DNA of 64,000 nt from Roseiarcus sp963696665 (GCA_963696665.1 CAVOLE010000013.1:124001-188000); one strand, 5' to 3'; positions 46,998 to 55,966 are shown, counted from the stretch's first letter. The notes: generated by a model from the letters alone, not told the origin. A program made the numbers and translations.

Positions 46998-49057
46998 TTG
47001 TCGGCCTCGCGGGTCATATCGATCACGGCAAGACGACGCTGGTCAAAGCGCTGACGGGCGTCGAGGGCGACCGCCTTAGGCATGAGAAGGCCCGCGGCAT
47101 CACGATCGATCTGGGCTTCGCCTATATGCCCGCGCGCTCGGGCCGGGCGATCGGCTTCATCGATGTTCCAGGCCACGAGCGCTTCGTTCACACGATGCTC
47201 GCGGGCGCAAGCGGGATCGATTTTGCACTTCTGACAATCGGTGTCGATGACGGGATTATGCCGCAGACGCTCGAACATCTGGCGATTCTCGACCTGCTCG
47301 GCGTCGATCGCGGCGCGGTGGTCATCACAAAGGCGGACCTCGGTTCCCCCGAATCCATCGAGCATGTCGCCGGCCAGGCAAAAGCGATGATCGCCGCGAC
47401 CGCGCTTGCGCAGGCCGAGGTTCTGACGGTCTCGGCCCTGACCGGAGAGGGCGTGGACGCGCTCACCGCCCATCTCGAAGAGGCGGCGGACGCCGTGCGC
47501 GATCGAGGAGCGGGCAAGAGGTTTCGGCTGGCGGTCGATCGCGTCTTCACGCTGTCGGGCGTCGGGGTCGTGGCGACCGGGACAGTGCTGTCGGGTTCGG
47601 TCCATCTTGGCGACCGGATCCAGCTCAGTCCGTCCGGGCTCTTCGCCCGTGTGCGGTCTCTTCACGCGCAGAACCGGCCGGCCGAGGCGGCGCATGCGGG
47701 CGAGCGCTGCGCGCTCAATCTCACAGGCCCCGGCATAACGAAAGACGCGATCCGGCGCGGCGACGTGGCGCTCGATCCCGAGCTGCATGCGCCAACCGAT
47801 CGCATCGACGCCCGCATCCGGGTGCTGACAACCGAGAAGAAGCCAGTCGGCCAATGGTTTCCTGTCCGGCTTCATCACGCCGCGGCGGAAGCCGGCGCGC
47901 GCATCGTGCTTTTCGACGACAGGCCCATCGCCCCCGGAGAAGACGCCAACGTCCAGCTCGTCCTTGATCGGCCGATTGCCGCAGCCGCTCATGACCGCTT
48001 CGTCGTTCGGGACGCATCGGCCCAGCGAACGCTGGGCGGCGGCCTGTTTCTGGATCTGCGTGCGAAGGCCAGAGGGAGGCGGACGCCGGAGAGGCGCGAG
48101 CAGCGCGCGGCGCTTGAATTGGCCGATCCGTCCGCCGCCTTCACGGCGCTGTTGCAAACGCCCCCTTTCGCATTTGACCTGGCGGAGTTTGCCCGGGACC
48201 GAGCGGTCTCCGCCGAGCAGCGGGATGAGCTGGCGTCGCGGCTGGGTCTCGTCATTTTGGAATCGGGAAACTCGAAGATCGCGATGACCGGCCAGCGTTG
48301 GGCCCTCTTCGCGTCGACGCTGCGCGAGCGCATCGGCGCCTATCACGCCGACAATCCGGATCTTCAAGGGTTGGGACGAGAGCAGCTGCGGATCAATTCG
48401 CAGCCGAAACTGCCTAAGGCGGCGTTCGACGTCGCCTTGAAAAAGCTTGCCGGCTCGGGCCAGCTCGTTCTGGACGGCGGGTTCGTCAGGCTTCCGTCGC
48501 ACGAAGTTCAGCTGGCGCCTCAGGATCGGGCCGCCTGGGAGGCGGCGGCTCCGCTTCTCGGCGGGGCGCAGCGCTTCCGTCCGCCAAGGGTGCGCGACCT
48601 CGCGACGGCGACCGGCCGCCCAGAAGCAGATCTGCGCCGCGCGCTCAAACGCGCAGGCCGCATGGGTTGGGCCGACGAAGTGGCGCACGACCATTTCTTC
48701 CTGCGGTCGACGATGAGCGAGATGACCGCAATCGTTGCGGACCTGTCGGCGACAGCGAAAGACGGCTCTTTTTCCGCTGCGCAATTCCGCGACCAGGTCG
48801 ACAACGGCCGCAAGGTGGCGATCCAAATTCTCGACTTCTTCGATCGGCATGGCGTGACCTTGCGCAAAGGCGACGCGCGCCGGATCAACCCACATCGTCT
48901 GGATCTCTTCGGAGCGACATGCCAATCGGGTGACGAGCCTGGAGGAAAATCGTCCCCGGTGGGGCGCACGGACTTCAAATCCGTGTGGGGCAGCGAGCCT
49001 GTCTCGGGTGGGTTCAACTCCCACTCTCCTCCGCCAGCTTTGCGCCCCGCCAAGTGA
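46994..49057 (+). CDS. selB: Selenocysteine-specific elongation factor SelB (C-terminus read through selC)
   Basis: GTPase that delivers Sec-tRNA(Sec) to UGA codons marked by a SECIS hairpin. GTG start at 46994. G domain: GLAGHIDHGKTTLVKALTGVEGDRLRHEKARGITIDLGFAY, DVPGHERF, ITKADL. The C-terminal winged helices (MGWADEVAHDHFFLRSTMSEM; VDNGRKVAIQILDFFDRHGVTLRKGDARRINPHRLDLF) bind mRNA. The last about 38 codons (GGKSSPVGRTDFKSV...) are translated from the tRNA-Sec gene, as no stop occurs before it. 687 residues. Confidence 0.95.
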   Translation: MIVGLAGHIDHGKTTLVKALTGVEGDRLRHEKARGITIDLGFAYMPARSGRAIGFIDVPGHERFVHTMLAGASGIDFALLTIGVDDGIMPQTLEHLAILDLLGVDRGAVVITKADLGSPESIEHVAGQAKAMIAATALAQAEVLTVSALTGEGVDALTAHLEEAADAVRDRGAGKRFRLAVDRVFTLSGVGVVATGTVLSGSVHLGDRIQLSPSGLFARVRSLHAQNRPAEAAHAGERCALNLTGPGITKDAIRRGDVALDPELHAPTDRIDARIRVLTTEKKPVGQWFPVRLHHAAAEAGARIVLFDDRPIAPGEDANVQLVLDRPIAAAAHDRFVVRDASAQRTLGGGLFLDLRAKARGRRTPERREQRAALELADPSAAFTALLQTPPFAFDLAEFARDRAVSAEQRDELASRLGLVILESGNSKIAMTGQRWALFASTLRERIGAYHADNPDLQGLGREQLRINSQPKLPKAAFDVALKKLAGSGQLVLDGGFVRLPSHEVQLAPQDRAAWEAAAPLLGGAQRFRPPRVRDLATATGRPEADLRRALKRAGRMGWADEVAHDHFFLRSTMSEMTAIVADLSATAKDGSFSAAQFRDQVDNGRKVAIQILDFFDRHGVTLRKGDARRINPHRLDLFGATCQSGDEPGGKSSPVGRTDFKSVWGSEPVSGGFNSHSPPPALRPAK
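48941..49036 (+). tRNA. selC: tRNA-Sec (anticodon TCA), nested in the 3' end of selB
   Basis: 96 bases with CCA. Anticodon loop CTTCAAA in stem ACGGA/TCCGT gives TCA, which reads UGA. The 8-base acceptor arms GGAGGAAA and TCTCCTCC, the T-arm GTGGG-TTCAACT-CCCAC, a long variable arm (TGGGGCAGCGAGCCTGTCTCGGG) and discriminator G are all as in bacterial tRNA-Sec. It lies wholly within the selB reading frame on the same strand. Confidence 0.97.
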
Positions 49058-49072
49058 GATGAGCGGGCGCTC

Positions 49073-49188
49073 AGAGCGGATTGCGTTTGGGGGTTGACGC
49101 GCGGATTGCAGCCGCGCTCGGTGAGCGCGGCGGCGCGGTCAGCGACCGCGCCTAAACCGCCCGATTTGACGGAAATGCAATCCGCTCT
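49073..49188. repeat. 12-bp inverted repeat enclosing a REP-like palindrome
   Basis: AGAGCGGATTGC (49073-49084) and GCAATCCGCTCT (49177-49188) are perfectly complementary. Between them GCCGCGCTC-GGT-GAGCGCGGC (49111-49131) is followed by GGCGCGGTC-AGC-GACCGCGCC (49132-49152) and CTA. It fills the space between selC and the convergent selD, overlapping the selD stop codon, and may end transcription both ways. Confidence 0.7.
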
Positions 49189-50233
49189 AAGCGTCGACGG
49201 CTACGATCGGATCGCCGGCCTCGGCCGAGCCGACGATCGCGGCGTGGGAATCGCCTTCTCGAATGCGCGCGAGGATTTCGGGCGCTGCCCCTGCGTCGCA
49301 GGCGATGAGCAAGCCGCCCGAAGTCTGCGGATCGGTCAAAAGCAGGCGCCGCCAGTCTTTGAATGCGGGCGGCAAGGCGACCGCACCGCTGTAGCTCGCC
49401 CAGTTGCGATGTGAGGCGCCGGTAGCGAAGCCGGCGCAGGAGAGAGTCTCGGCCTGGGCGAGCAGCGGAACATCCTGAAGGCGCAGACGGACAGTGACGC
49501 CGGCGCCGCGCGCCATTTCGAGCGCGTGGCCAAGCAGGCCAAAACCCGTGACATCGGTCATCGCATGGACCGCCTCGTCGCGTGCGAGTTCCGCTCCCAC
49601 GAGGTTGAGGCGCGTCATGAAGCCGAGCATCTCGCGATAGCCCCCGTCGGAGAGAGCGCCCTTCTTGATCGCCGCCGAATAGATGCCGACGCCGATCGGC
49701 TTGGTGAGGATCAGCGCGTCGCCCGGACGGGCTTCCGAGTTGCGCCTCAGCGCCTTCGTCGAGACGAGGCCGACGACGGCGAGACCGTAGATCGGCTCGG
49801 GCGAATCGATGGAATGGCCGCCGGCGACGGGGATTCCCGCTTCCGCCGCCATCGCCGCGCCGCCGCGTAGGATTTCGCGGATCATGCTCGTGGGCATGCT
49901 GTTGATCGGCATGCCGAGGACCGCAAGCGCGAAGATGGGCCTGCCGCCCATTGCGTAGACATCGGAGAGCGCATTGGTCGCGGCGATGCGGCCGAAGTCG
50001 AACGGGTCGTCAACCATCGGCATGAAGAAGTCGGTGGTCGCAATGATGCAGGTCTCATCGTCAAGCCGCCACACCGCCGCGTCGTCGCCAGTCTCCGTTC
50101 CGACGAGGAGATTGGCGAAGGGAGCGGCCGCCGGCTGCTCAGCGAGCAGCTCGCGCAGCACGGCGGGCGACAGCTTGCAGCCGCAGCCGCCACCATGGGC
50201 GAGAGCGGTCAACCGAAGGATGGGAGCATTCAT
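49187..50233 (-). CDS. selD: Selenide, water dikinase (selenophosphate synthetase)
   Basis: Makes selenophosphate, the selenium donor for SelA. 348 residues. The active-site segment LTALAHGGGCGCKLSP has Cys17 and Lys20, so this is the cysteine form and needs no selenocysteine itself. ATP-binding signatures ETGDDAAVWRLDDETCIIATTDFF, ALSDVYAMGGRPIFALAVLGMP and AGGHSIDSPEPIYGLAVVG follow. Convergent with selA-selB-selC. Its promoter faces 50234-50416, where a CRP-like box lies. Confidence 0.97.
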   Translation of the reverse strand: MNAPILRLTALAHGGGCGCKLSPAVLRELLAEQPAAAPFANLLVGTETGDDAAVWRLDDETCIIATTDFFMPMVDDPFDFGRIAATNALSDVYAMGGRPIFALAVLGMPINSMPTSMIREILRGGAAMAAEAGIPVAGGHSIDSPEPIYGLAVVGLVSTKALRRNSEARPGDALILTKPIGVGIYSAAIKKGALSDGGYREMLGFMTRLNLVGAELARDEAVHAMTDVTGFGLLGHALEMARGAGVTVRLRLQDVPLLAQAETLSCAGFATGASHRNWASYSGAVALPPAFKDWRRLLLTDPQTSGGLLIACDAGAAPEILARIREGDSHAAIVGSAEAGDPIVAVDA

Positions 50234-50319
50234 GGGCGGTCTGTCTCCGCGGTCGTAGACAGGCCCAGAGTGCTCCCGCGGCCGCTGGAGCGCCAGCGCC
50301 GAGCGGCCAGGACTTTGGC

Positions 50320-50335
50320 TGTGATCTGGCTCACA
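50320..50335. promoter_or_regulatory. CRP/FNR-type operator
   Basis: TGTGATCTGGCTCACA matches the consensus TGTGA-N6-TCACA exactly on both half-sites. It lies 87 bases upstream of selD (divergent) and about 80 bases before the next plus-strand start, so it could control either. CRP-type regulators in alphaproteobacteria read the same motif. Confidence 0.6.
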
Positions 50336-50416
50336 AACACGGTCCGCATGATCACTTATTCCGTGATAAAGGATATTTTAGATTGCCGCCGGGGCGCGAA
50401 TAGGGGCGTCCGGGCC

Positions 50417-50677
50417 ATGCAAATTCGAGGAGGGGCCGCCTTGCTGTCATTTCGCAATTCGATCGATTTCATCCTCGTCGCGGCGCTCGCCGTCACAGTC
50501 TTTATGCTGGTGCGCGCTCAGCAGAGCCCGAACGCGAGCGGCGGGGCGCTCGCCGCCGTCGGGTCGCCGATCGGCGCTGTCAAACAGGTTGAGTTCAAGC
50601 CGCCGCATGAACATTGGTTTCCCCGCGCTTCGACCCACGCCGGCGAGGTCGCCAACGTTAATCACGAAGGTTTTTAG
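50417..50677 (+). CDS. Small single-pass membrane or exported protein
   Basis: 86 residues from ATG 50417: MQIRGGAALLSFRNSIDFILVAALAVTVFMLVRAQQ gives one hydrophobic segment at about 18-35. A short tail ASGGALAAVGSPIG...KQVEFKPPHEHWFPRASTHAGEVANVNHEGF follows, with two His near HEHW. An earlier in-frame ATG at 50348 would add 23 residues. GAGGAGG lies 11 bases upstream. Function unknown. Divergent from selD. Confidence 0.5.
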   Translation: MQIRGGAALLSFRNSIDFILVAALAVTVFMLVRAQQSPNASGGALAAVGSPIGAVKQVEFKPPHEHWFPRASTHAGEVANVNHEGF

Positions 50678-51200
50678 CGCCGGCCCGCAGGAGCAGAGGG
50701 ATGGGCGCGCCTGGTCCATTCGATGGTCGCGGCGCCTCGCGCCAGACAGCGGACCGATCTGTCCGTTCGCGTCCGTCGCGTCAGCAATATAGCGGGCGAA
50801 GCCTGTCTAAAGCGCAAATGCCGGCAAGTTGACCAGCCAGACGAGGCGGCGCTAGATCAAGATGCGTTCGGCCGGAATCGTCATCGCGAGGAGCCAGAGG
50901 GCGTCGGAAGACGCCCGTCCTTCCGGACGGGCTATGGCGACGTAACGATCCAGGAGCCGCAGGCCGCCCGACGTTCCCCTGGATTGTTTTGCTTCGCTTC
51001 GCTCGCAATGACGACGCTGGCTCGACCTAACCGCATCGTGCGCTAGGCCTCGCGAGACGACGCTGTTCCGCGTGGCCGCGTTCCGATGCGCCAAGTTGGG
51101 CGCCGCGCCTAATGAGTGGTCAGCCACGCGCACTTCCCGGCGCGAATCTGAGAAGCGCGCCGCCAGCTGAGAAACACGATCCAATTGCGACAACAGGCAA
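50678..51200. repeat. Gene-free region with inverted repeats and a nested double hairpin
   Basis: A CGTCATCGCGAGGAGC copy (from about 50879) and a CCCCTGGATTGTTTTGC...CTCGCAATGACGACG copy (to about 51015) face each other. The first is invaded by the double hairpin AGGGCGTCGGAAGACGCCCGTC...GGACGGGCTAT at 50897-50935. The rest of this 520-base space shows no gene; 51016-51200 should hold the promoter of the MetE-like gene. Confidence 0.65.
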
Positions 51201-51206
51201 GTGAAC

Positions 51207-52352
51207 ATGCCCAATAGCGTCGACCGCTTTCTGACCACCCATACTGGAAGTCTGCCGCGTCCGGACGACCTGATCCAGATGATGTATGCGAAAGAGGAGG
51301 GAAAGCCGATCGATAAGGACGCCCTCGCCGCGCGTATCAGGAGTTCGGTCGGCGAGGTCGTCGGACGCCAGAGAAAGGCCGGGATCGACATCGTCAACGA
51401 CGGTGAAATGTCGAAACCGAGCTACGCAACTTACGTCAAAGACCGATTGGCGGGCTTCGGCGGAGCGGGCAACAGTTTCGTCTATCAGGATCTGGTTGAA
51501 TTTCCGAGCATGGCGAAGCGCGTGTTCGGCGATCCCGGGCGGTCGCGGCGGAAGACGCCGGCCTGCAATGGCCCGATCACCGTCGCCGACCCCGATGCGG
51601 TGGGACGTGACATCGACAACCTCAAGGCGGCGGTTGGCGAAGCGAATGGACAGCGGCCCTTCATGACCGCCGCATCGCCAGGCGTCATCTCGCTCTTCTT
51701 TCACAACGATTACTATCCGAGCGAGACCGCATATCTCGAGGCGATCTCAGAGGCGATGAAGCCTGAATACGAAGCGATCGTCGCGGCTGGCTTTGATCTT
51801 CAGATTGATTGTCCCGACCTCGCGATGGGCCGGCACATCCAATACGCCGGTCTTGAACTCAAGGAGTTTCGCAAGCGCGCGGCAGAGCATGTCGCGGCGC
51901 TCAACGCCGCGCTCGCGAACGTTCCCGCGGAGCAAGTCCGCATGCATCTCTGCTGGGGCAATTACGAGGGTCCGCACCATTGCGATGTGCCGCTCGGCGA
52001 TATCGTCGACGTCGTGTTCAAGGCTAAGCCCATGGCGCTTTCTCTTGAAGCCGCCAATCCGCGCCACGCGCACGAATATGCAGTGTTCGAAACCACCAAT
52101 CTGCCTGACGGCAAGGTCCTGATACCGGGCGTCCTCGAGTCGAAGTCGAACTTCATCGAACATCCCGAGGTCATCGCGAACCGCATCAGCAATTATGCGA
52201 AACTCGTCGGCCGCGAGAACGTGATCGCAGGAAGCGATTGCGGGTATGGAACATGGGTCGGCCAGGCCGCCGTCGAACCGGAAATCGTCTGGGCGAAATT
52301 CGCGGCGCTGGCCGAGGGCGCTCGCATCGCCAGCAAGCGGTTCTGGCGGTAA
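51207..52352 (+). CDS. MetE-II-like (cobalamin-independent methionine synthase family) protein
   Basis: 381 residues, the size of the single C-terminal barrel of MetE: LTTHTGSLPRPDDLIQMMYAKEEGKPI, GIDIVNDGEMSKPSYATYVKDRL, PFMTAASPGVISLFFHNDYYPSE, FDLQIDCPDLAMGRH, RMHLCWGNYEGPHHCDVPL and GSDCGYGTWVG. The Cys of HLCWGN and the Cys of GSDCGYG match zinc-ligand positions. Such short proteins are not full MetE; some demethylate other methyl donors, so the substrate is open. Upstream in-frame GTG at 51201 adds two residues. Confidence 0.85.
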   Translation: MPNSVDRFLTTHTGSLPRPDDLIQMMYAKEEGKPIDKDALAARIRSSVGEVVGRQRKAGIDIVNDGEMSKPSYATYVKDRLAGFGGAGNSFVYQDLVEFPSMAKRVFGDPGRSRRKTPACNGPITVADPDAVGRDIDNLKAAVGEANGQRPFMTAASPGVISLFFHNDYYPSETAYLEAISEAMKPEYEAIVAAGFDLQIDCPDLAMGRHIQYAGLELKEFRKRAAEHVAALNAALANVPAEQVRMHLCWGNYEGPHHCDVPLGDIVDVVFKAKPMALSLEAANPRHAHEYAVFETTNLPDGKVLIPGVLESKSNFIEHPEVIANRISNYAKLVGRENVIAGSDCGYGTWVGQAAVEPEIVWAKFAALAEGARIASKRFWR

Positions 52353-52446
52353 GCTTGGCGACGAATCCATCGAACGAGAGCGTATCTGCCGAAGCTCGAA
52401 GAAGCTTTCGCCGGCGCCAGGCCCGTAGGCCATGCGGAGGCGTCAG

Positions 52447-53451
52447 TCAGCTCAATCGGTTGAGAAGCGTTTTTTGCCAAATAAGCGGCAATGCGATGAC
52501 TGCGATTAGCAAACTTCCAACGACAATCGACATGACGACGCTGGGCACATTGAGGAGACCGAGACCGAAGGTCACCAATCCCATAATGCAAGCGGCCAGT
52601 ACGACGCCCGGAATGGACCCTGCCCCGCCTTGGATGCTGACGCCGCCCAAGACCACCATGGTGATGACGTCGAGCTCGTAGCCTTGCGCGATCGATGGCC
52701 GCGTCGAACCGAGGCGCGATGTGATCAGCACCGCCGCGATTCCCGACATCAGACCCGTCAAGCAAAAGAGATGGAACTTGATCCGTTCGACCCGAACGCC
52801 CGAATAACGAGCCACCTCCGCATTCGCGCCGATGACGAAGATTCTTCGCCCGAAGCTCGTGCCATGCAGCACGAAACCATAAACGATCGCCGCTAGAACA
52901 AAGAGCGCGAGTTCGAAGGATATGACGCTCCAAACGTAGCCTTGTCCGAAATACGCCAAATCGGCCGGATACTTTCCATAAGCCTGGTCGCCGAGAATGA
53001 TGAAGGCGATGCCGCGAAACAGGCTCATCGTGCCGATTGTGGCCACAATGGACGGCAGCCGAAAGTAGGCGACAAGCAGGCCGTTTGCGGCCCCGCAGAT
53101 GAGCCCGATGAGAACGCCGACGATGACAAGCAAGGGCGTCGCAGCGCCGGCCTCAGCCGCCATACCCATCAGCGTAGAAGCCAACGCCATGATCGCGGCG
53201 ACCGAGAGATCGAACTCGCCGGAAATGATGAGAAGCGCCATCGGAAGCGCGATGAGGCCCTTCTCGGTGAAAGTGAACGTGAGGTCGGAGAGCGCCCAAG
53301 GGTCGAGAAAATATGGAGAGGCGACGCTGTTAAGCGCGAATATGGCGAGAGCGATCGCCGCGAGCAGCGTCTCCCAGCGCATGAACCTGCGCCACAGAGG
53401 CTGATCGAGACGGTCCGGAAGAAGACGCCGCTCGGCGGTCGTCCCACTCAT
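52447..53451 (-). CDS. Sugar ABC transporter permease (RhaQ-like)
   Basis: 334 residues with about eight to ten hydrophobic helices; BPD-transport/RbsC type. Motifs: EKGLIALPMALLIISGEFDLSVAAIMALAS, GAANGLLVAYFRLPSIVATIGTMSLFRGIAF, GYELDVITMVVLGGVSIQGGAGSIPGVVLAACIMGLVTFGLGLLNV. Second of two permeases, overlapping the first by four bases. By order and sequence it resembles RhaQ of the rhamnose uptake systems, but substrate is not proven. Last gene of the operon. Confidence 0.9.
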   Translation of the reverse strand: MSGTTAERRLLPDRLDQPLWRRFMRWETLLAAIALAIFALNSVASPYFLDPWALSDLTFTFTEKGLIALPMALLIISGEFDLSVAAIMALASTLMGMAAEAGAATPLLVIVGVLIGLICGAANGLLVAYFRLPSIVATIGTMSLFRGIAFIILGDQAYGKYPADLAYFGQGYVWSVISFELALFVLAAIVYGFVLHGTSFGRRIFVIGANAEVARYSGVRVERIKFHLFCLTGLMSGIAAVLITSRLGSTRPSIAQGYELDVITMVVLGGVSIQGGAGSIPGVVLAACIMGLVTFGLGLLNVPSVVMSIVVGSLLIAVIALPLIWQKTLLNRLS

Positions 53452-54425
53452 GCCGCCTCAGTAGGTTTGAGGATGATTCGCCCTGATCGCCACTCGCCGC
53501 GCAAGTTGAGCGCAACTGCAACGATGATCGCGACGCCCGAAATCGCCATTTGCCAGAATGGAGAAACATTGATCACGGGAAGCGCATCGGCGATGATTCC
53601 AAGGAACAGGGCTCCCAGCACTGCGCCCGCGACCGACCCAACCCCGCCGGCGATCGACACGCCGCCAACGAGACACGCGGCGATTACGGTGAGCTCATAC
53701 CCACTCGCAACCTCAACAGAGGCAATTACGTAGCGCGAAATCCAAAGGTAGCCGACGAGCCCCGCGACCGCGCCCGAGATGCAAAAGACGAAGAACTTCG
53801 TGCGGCCGACATCGATGCCGGTGTAGAGCGAAGCGACCGGATTAACTCCAACAGCGTAAACAGAGCGGCCGAACGGCGTCCAGCGCATCACGATCGCGAA
53901 GACGACGATCGCGCCAATCGCGATCCAGGACAACATGGGCAGGCCCAACACGATCGTTCTTTGGAATCCGATGAAACTCGGGCTCATCTGATCGGCGTTG
54001 ACCCAGGCGCCGCCAGAGAGAACGTAAGTCGCGCCGCGAAAGATCGAGAGCGTCCCCAGCGTGACCACAATCGGGGGCACATCGCAGAGCCAGATGAGGA
54101 GGCCGTTCAGCGCCCCGAGCGCAAGGCCGATGGCGAGCGCGAGCACGATCAGAATGCTCACGTCGATTTGGGGATGGGCGGCATTCAACATCGCGACCGC
54201 CATGCCGCTGAAGCACAGGTTGGAGGCCATCGACAGGTCGAGCGATCGGGAGATCAGGACGACCATCTGGCCGAGCGTCAGCATGATGAGAAGCGACGCG
54301 TCGTTGAACACCTGCGCAAGATTGCTTGGCCTCACGAAATCGGGGAAGCGCAGCGCGATGAGGAAGAGGAGTGCAAGGTTGGCAAGGATAAGCCAAATCT
54401 CGCGCGACTTGACGAAGCGCCTCAC
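53448..54425 (-). CDS. Sugar ABC transporter permease (RhaP-like)
   Basis: 325 residues, RbsC-type: LTLGQMVVLISRSLDLSMASNLCFSGMAVAMLNA, GALNGLLIWLCDVPPIVVTLGTLSIFRGATYVLSGGAWV, GYELTVIAACLVGGVSIAGGVGSVAGAVLGALFLGIIADALPVINVSPFWQMAISG. First permease, overlapping the ATPase gene by four bases and the second permease by four. The pair would form the channel of a RhaSTPQ-like importer. Confidence 0.9.
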   Translation of the reverse strand: MRRFVKSREIWLILANLALLFLIALRFPDFVRPSNLAQVFNDASLLIMLTLGQMVVLISRSLDLSMASNLCFSGMAVAMLNAAHPQIDVSILIVLALAIGLALGALNGLLIWLCDVPPIVVTLGTLSIFRGATYVLSGGAWVNADQMSPSFIGFQRTIVLGLPMLSWIAIGAIVVFAIVMRWTPFGRSVYAVGVNPVASLYTGIDVGRTKFFVFCISGAVAGLVGYLWISRYVIASVEVASGYELTVIAACLVGGVSIAGGVGSVAGAVLGALFLGIIADALPVINVSPFWQMAISGVAIIVAVALNLRGEWRSGRIILKPTEAA

Positions 54426-55966
54426 GTGGCCAGTCCTGCGGCGGCGCGCACCAATGTCTCGGGCGTCAAACCCTCGATGTCGTGGACGGCGGTCATCCGC
54501 CCCTGCCGCATGACGACCACGCGGTCGGACATGCCAAGAATTTCGGGCAGTTCCGAGGAGACCATGATCACAGAGAGTCCCTCTTCGGCCAATTGGGCCA
54601 TGAAGCTGTGGACAGCAGCTTTCGAGCCGATGTCGATGCCCTTGGTCGGCTCATCCAGGATAATCACCTTGGGTCTCGTTGCGAGCCATTTGGTGATGAC
54701 CACTTTTTGCTGATTCCCGCCGGACAGCGCTCGAACGTCCTGGTCCAGCGAGCCGGCGCGCAACTGGAGGCGCTGGGCATAGGCGCGTGCGAGAGCAAAC
54801 TCCTCGCCAACGCGTAGAACGCCGAACTTCGACGTCCGCTCGAGCGAGGGTAGCGAGATGTTCTGGAAGATCGGCAAGCTGATGGCGGCGCCCTGCCCTC
54901 CGCGATCCTCGGGCACATAGACGATTCCGGCGTCGATTGCGTCGGCGCTGGATCTGGGCGCGATGGTCTTTCCCGCGAACGTCACCGCGCCGCGGCTTGG
55001 CCGTGTGATTCCAGCGAGCGCCTGCATGACCTCGCTTCTGCCCGCGCCAACGAGGCCATAGAAGCCCAGAATTTCGCCCTCGCGCAGCTCGAAGCTGATG
55101 TCACTGAACTCGGTGGGATGCGATAGCCCGGAACAGACCAGCAAAGGCGCCCCGATCTTGTGACGCCGCGTGGGGAAAATCTGATCGATGGAACGGCCGA
55201 CCATCATCCGGATAATGTCGCTTCGACTCGTCTCCTTGAAAAATCCCTCTCCGACCATTTCGCCGTCACGGAAAACCACGTAGCGATCAGCGATGCGCTC
55301 GATCTCCTCGAACTTGTGGCTGATGAAAAGAATGGCTTTGCCATCCCTCTTCAACAATTCAACGATGCCGAAAAGCTCGTCGACTTCCTTCAGGGAGAGA
55401 GCCGCTGTCGGCTCGTCCATGATGACGACTCGCGCGTCCACAGATAGCGCCCGAGCGACCGCGACCAAGTGCTTGCTCGCTGTTCCGAGATCGCGCAACT
55501 GAGCGTCGACGTCGAGATGGCGGACGCCAATCTTCATGAGCGCTTCGCGCGCTTGGCGCGCCGTCGCTCTCCAGTCGATCCCACCCCAACGATTGCGCGG
55601 CGCATGGCCGAGATAAATATTCTCTGCCACCGTCAGATCGTCAAAGAGGACCGTCTCCTGGTGGATGGCCGTGATTCCCTGCGCGAAAGCGTCATGAGCC
55701 GAAGAGAGCGCCGCGGGGCGGCCATCAAGCAGTATGGAGCCCTCCGATGGCTGCAGGATGCCGGTCATGATCTTGACCAGCGTCGACTTGCCCGCGCCGT
55801 TCTCGCCGATGAGCGCAACGACCTCGCCGGGATAGAGAGCCAAGCTGACGCCGCTTAGCGCTCGTACGCCTGGAAAGCTTTTGCTGATGTTGGAGAGCGC
55901 AAAGCACGGTTCGCGGGCCGGCGGAATCCGAGGCGCCGCCTCGGCAAGGTTCGACGGAGGCGTCAC
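54422..55966 (-). CDS. Sugar ABC transporter ATPase with two nucleotide-binding domains (RhaT-like)
   Basis: 514 residues. First domain: Walker A GENGAGKST at about 54-62, Walker B VVIMDEPTAALS. Second domain: degenerate Walker A GLVGAGRSEV, intact signature VRALSGGNQQKVVITKWLA and Walker B VIILDEPTKGIDIGSK. This tandem form is that of RbsA/MglA/RhaT ATPases. The gene follows the binding protein by 153 bases and overlaps the first permease. The start at 55966 is the first in-frame ATG; the N-terminal about 20 residues are not conserved. Confidence 0.93.
   Translation of the reverse strand: MTPPSNLAEAAPRIPPAREPCFALSNISKSFPGVRALSGVSLALYPGEVVALIGENGAGKSTLVKIMTGILQPSEGSILLDGRPAALSSAHDAFAQGITAIHQETVLFDDLTVAENIYLGHAPRNRWGGIDWRATARQAREALMKIGVRHLDVDAQLRDLGTASKHLVAVARALSVDARVVIMDEPTAALSLKEVDELFGIVELLKRDGKAILFISHKFEEIERIADRYVVFRDGEMVGEGFFKETSRSDIIRMMVGRSIDQIFPTRRHKIGAPLLVCSGLSHPTEFSDISFELREGEILGFYGLVGAGRSEVMQALAGITRPSRGAVTFAGKTIAPRSSADAIDAGIVYVPEDRGGQGAAISLPIFQNISLPSLERTSKFGVLRVGEEFALARAYAQRLQLRAGSLDQDVRALSGGNQQKVVITKWLATRPKVIILDEPTKGIDIGSKAAVHSFMAQLAEEGLSVIMVSSELPEILGMSDRVVVMRQGRMTAVHDIEGLTPETLVRAAAGLAT

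Noticed and set aside
46349..49024. An 891-codon minus-strand open frame opposite selA-selB
   Set aside because: Covers two recognised genes and the tRNA-Sec on the other strand; no family-like motifs.
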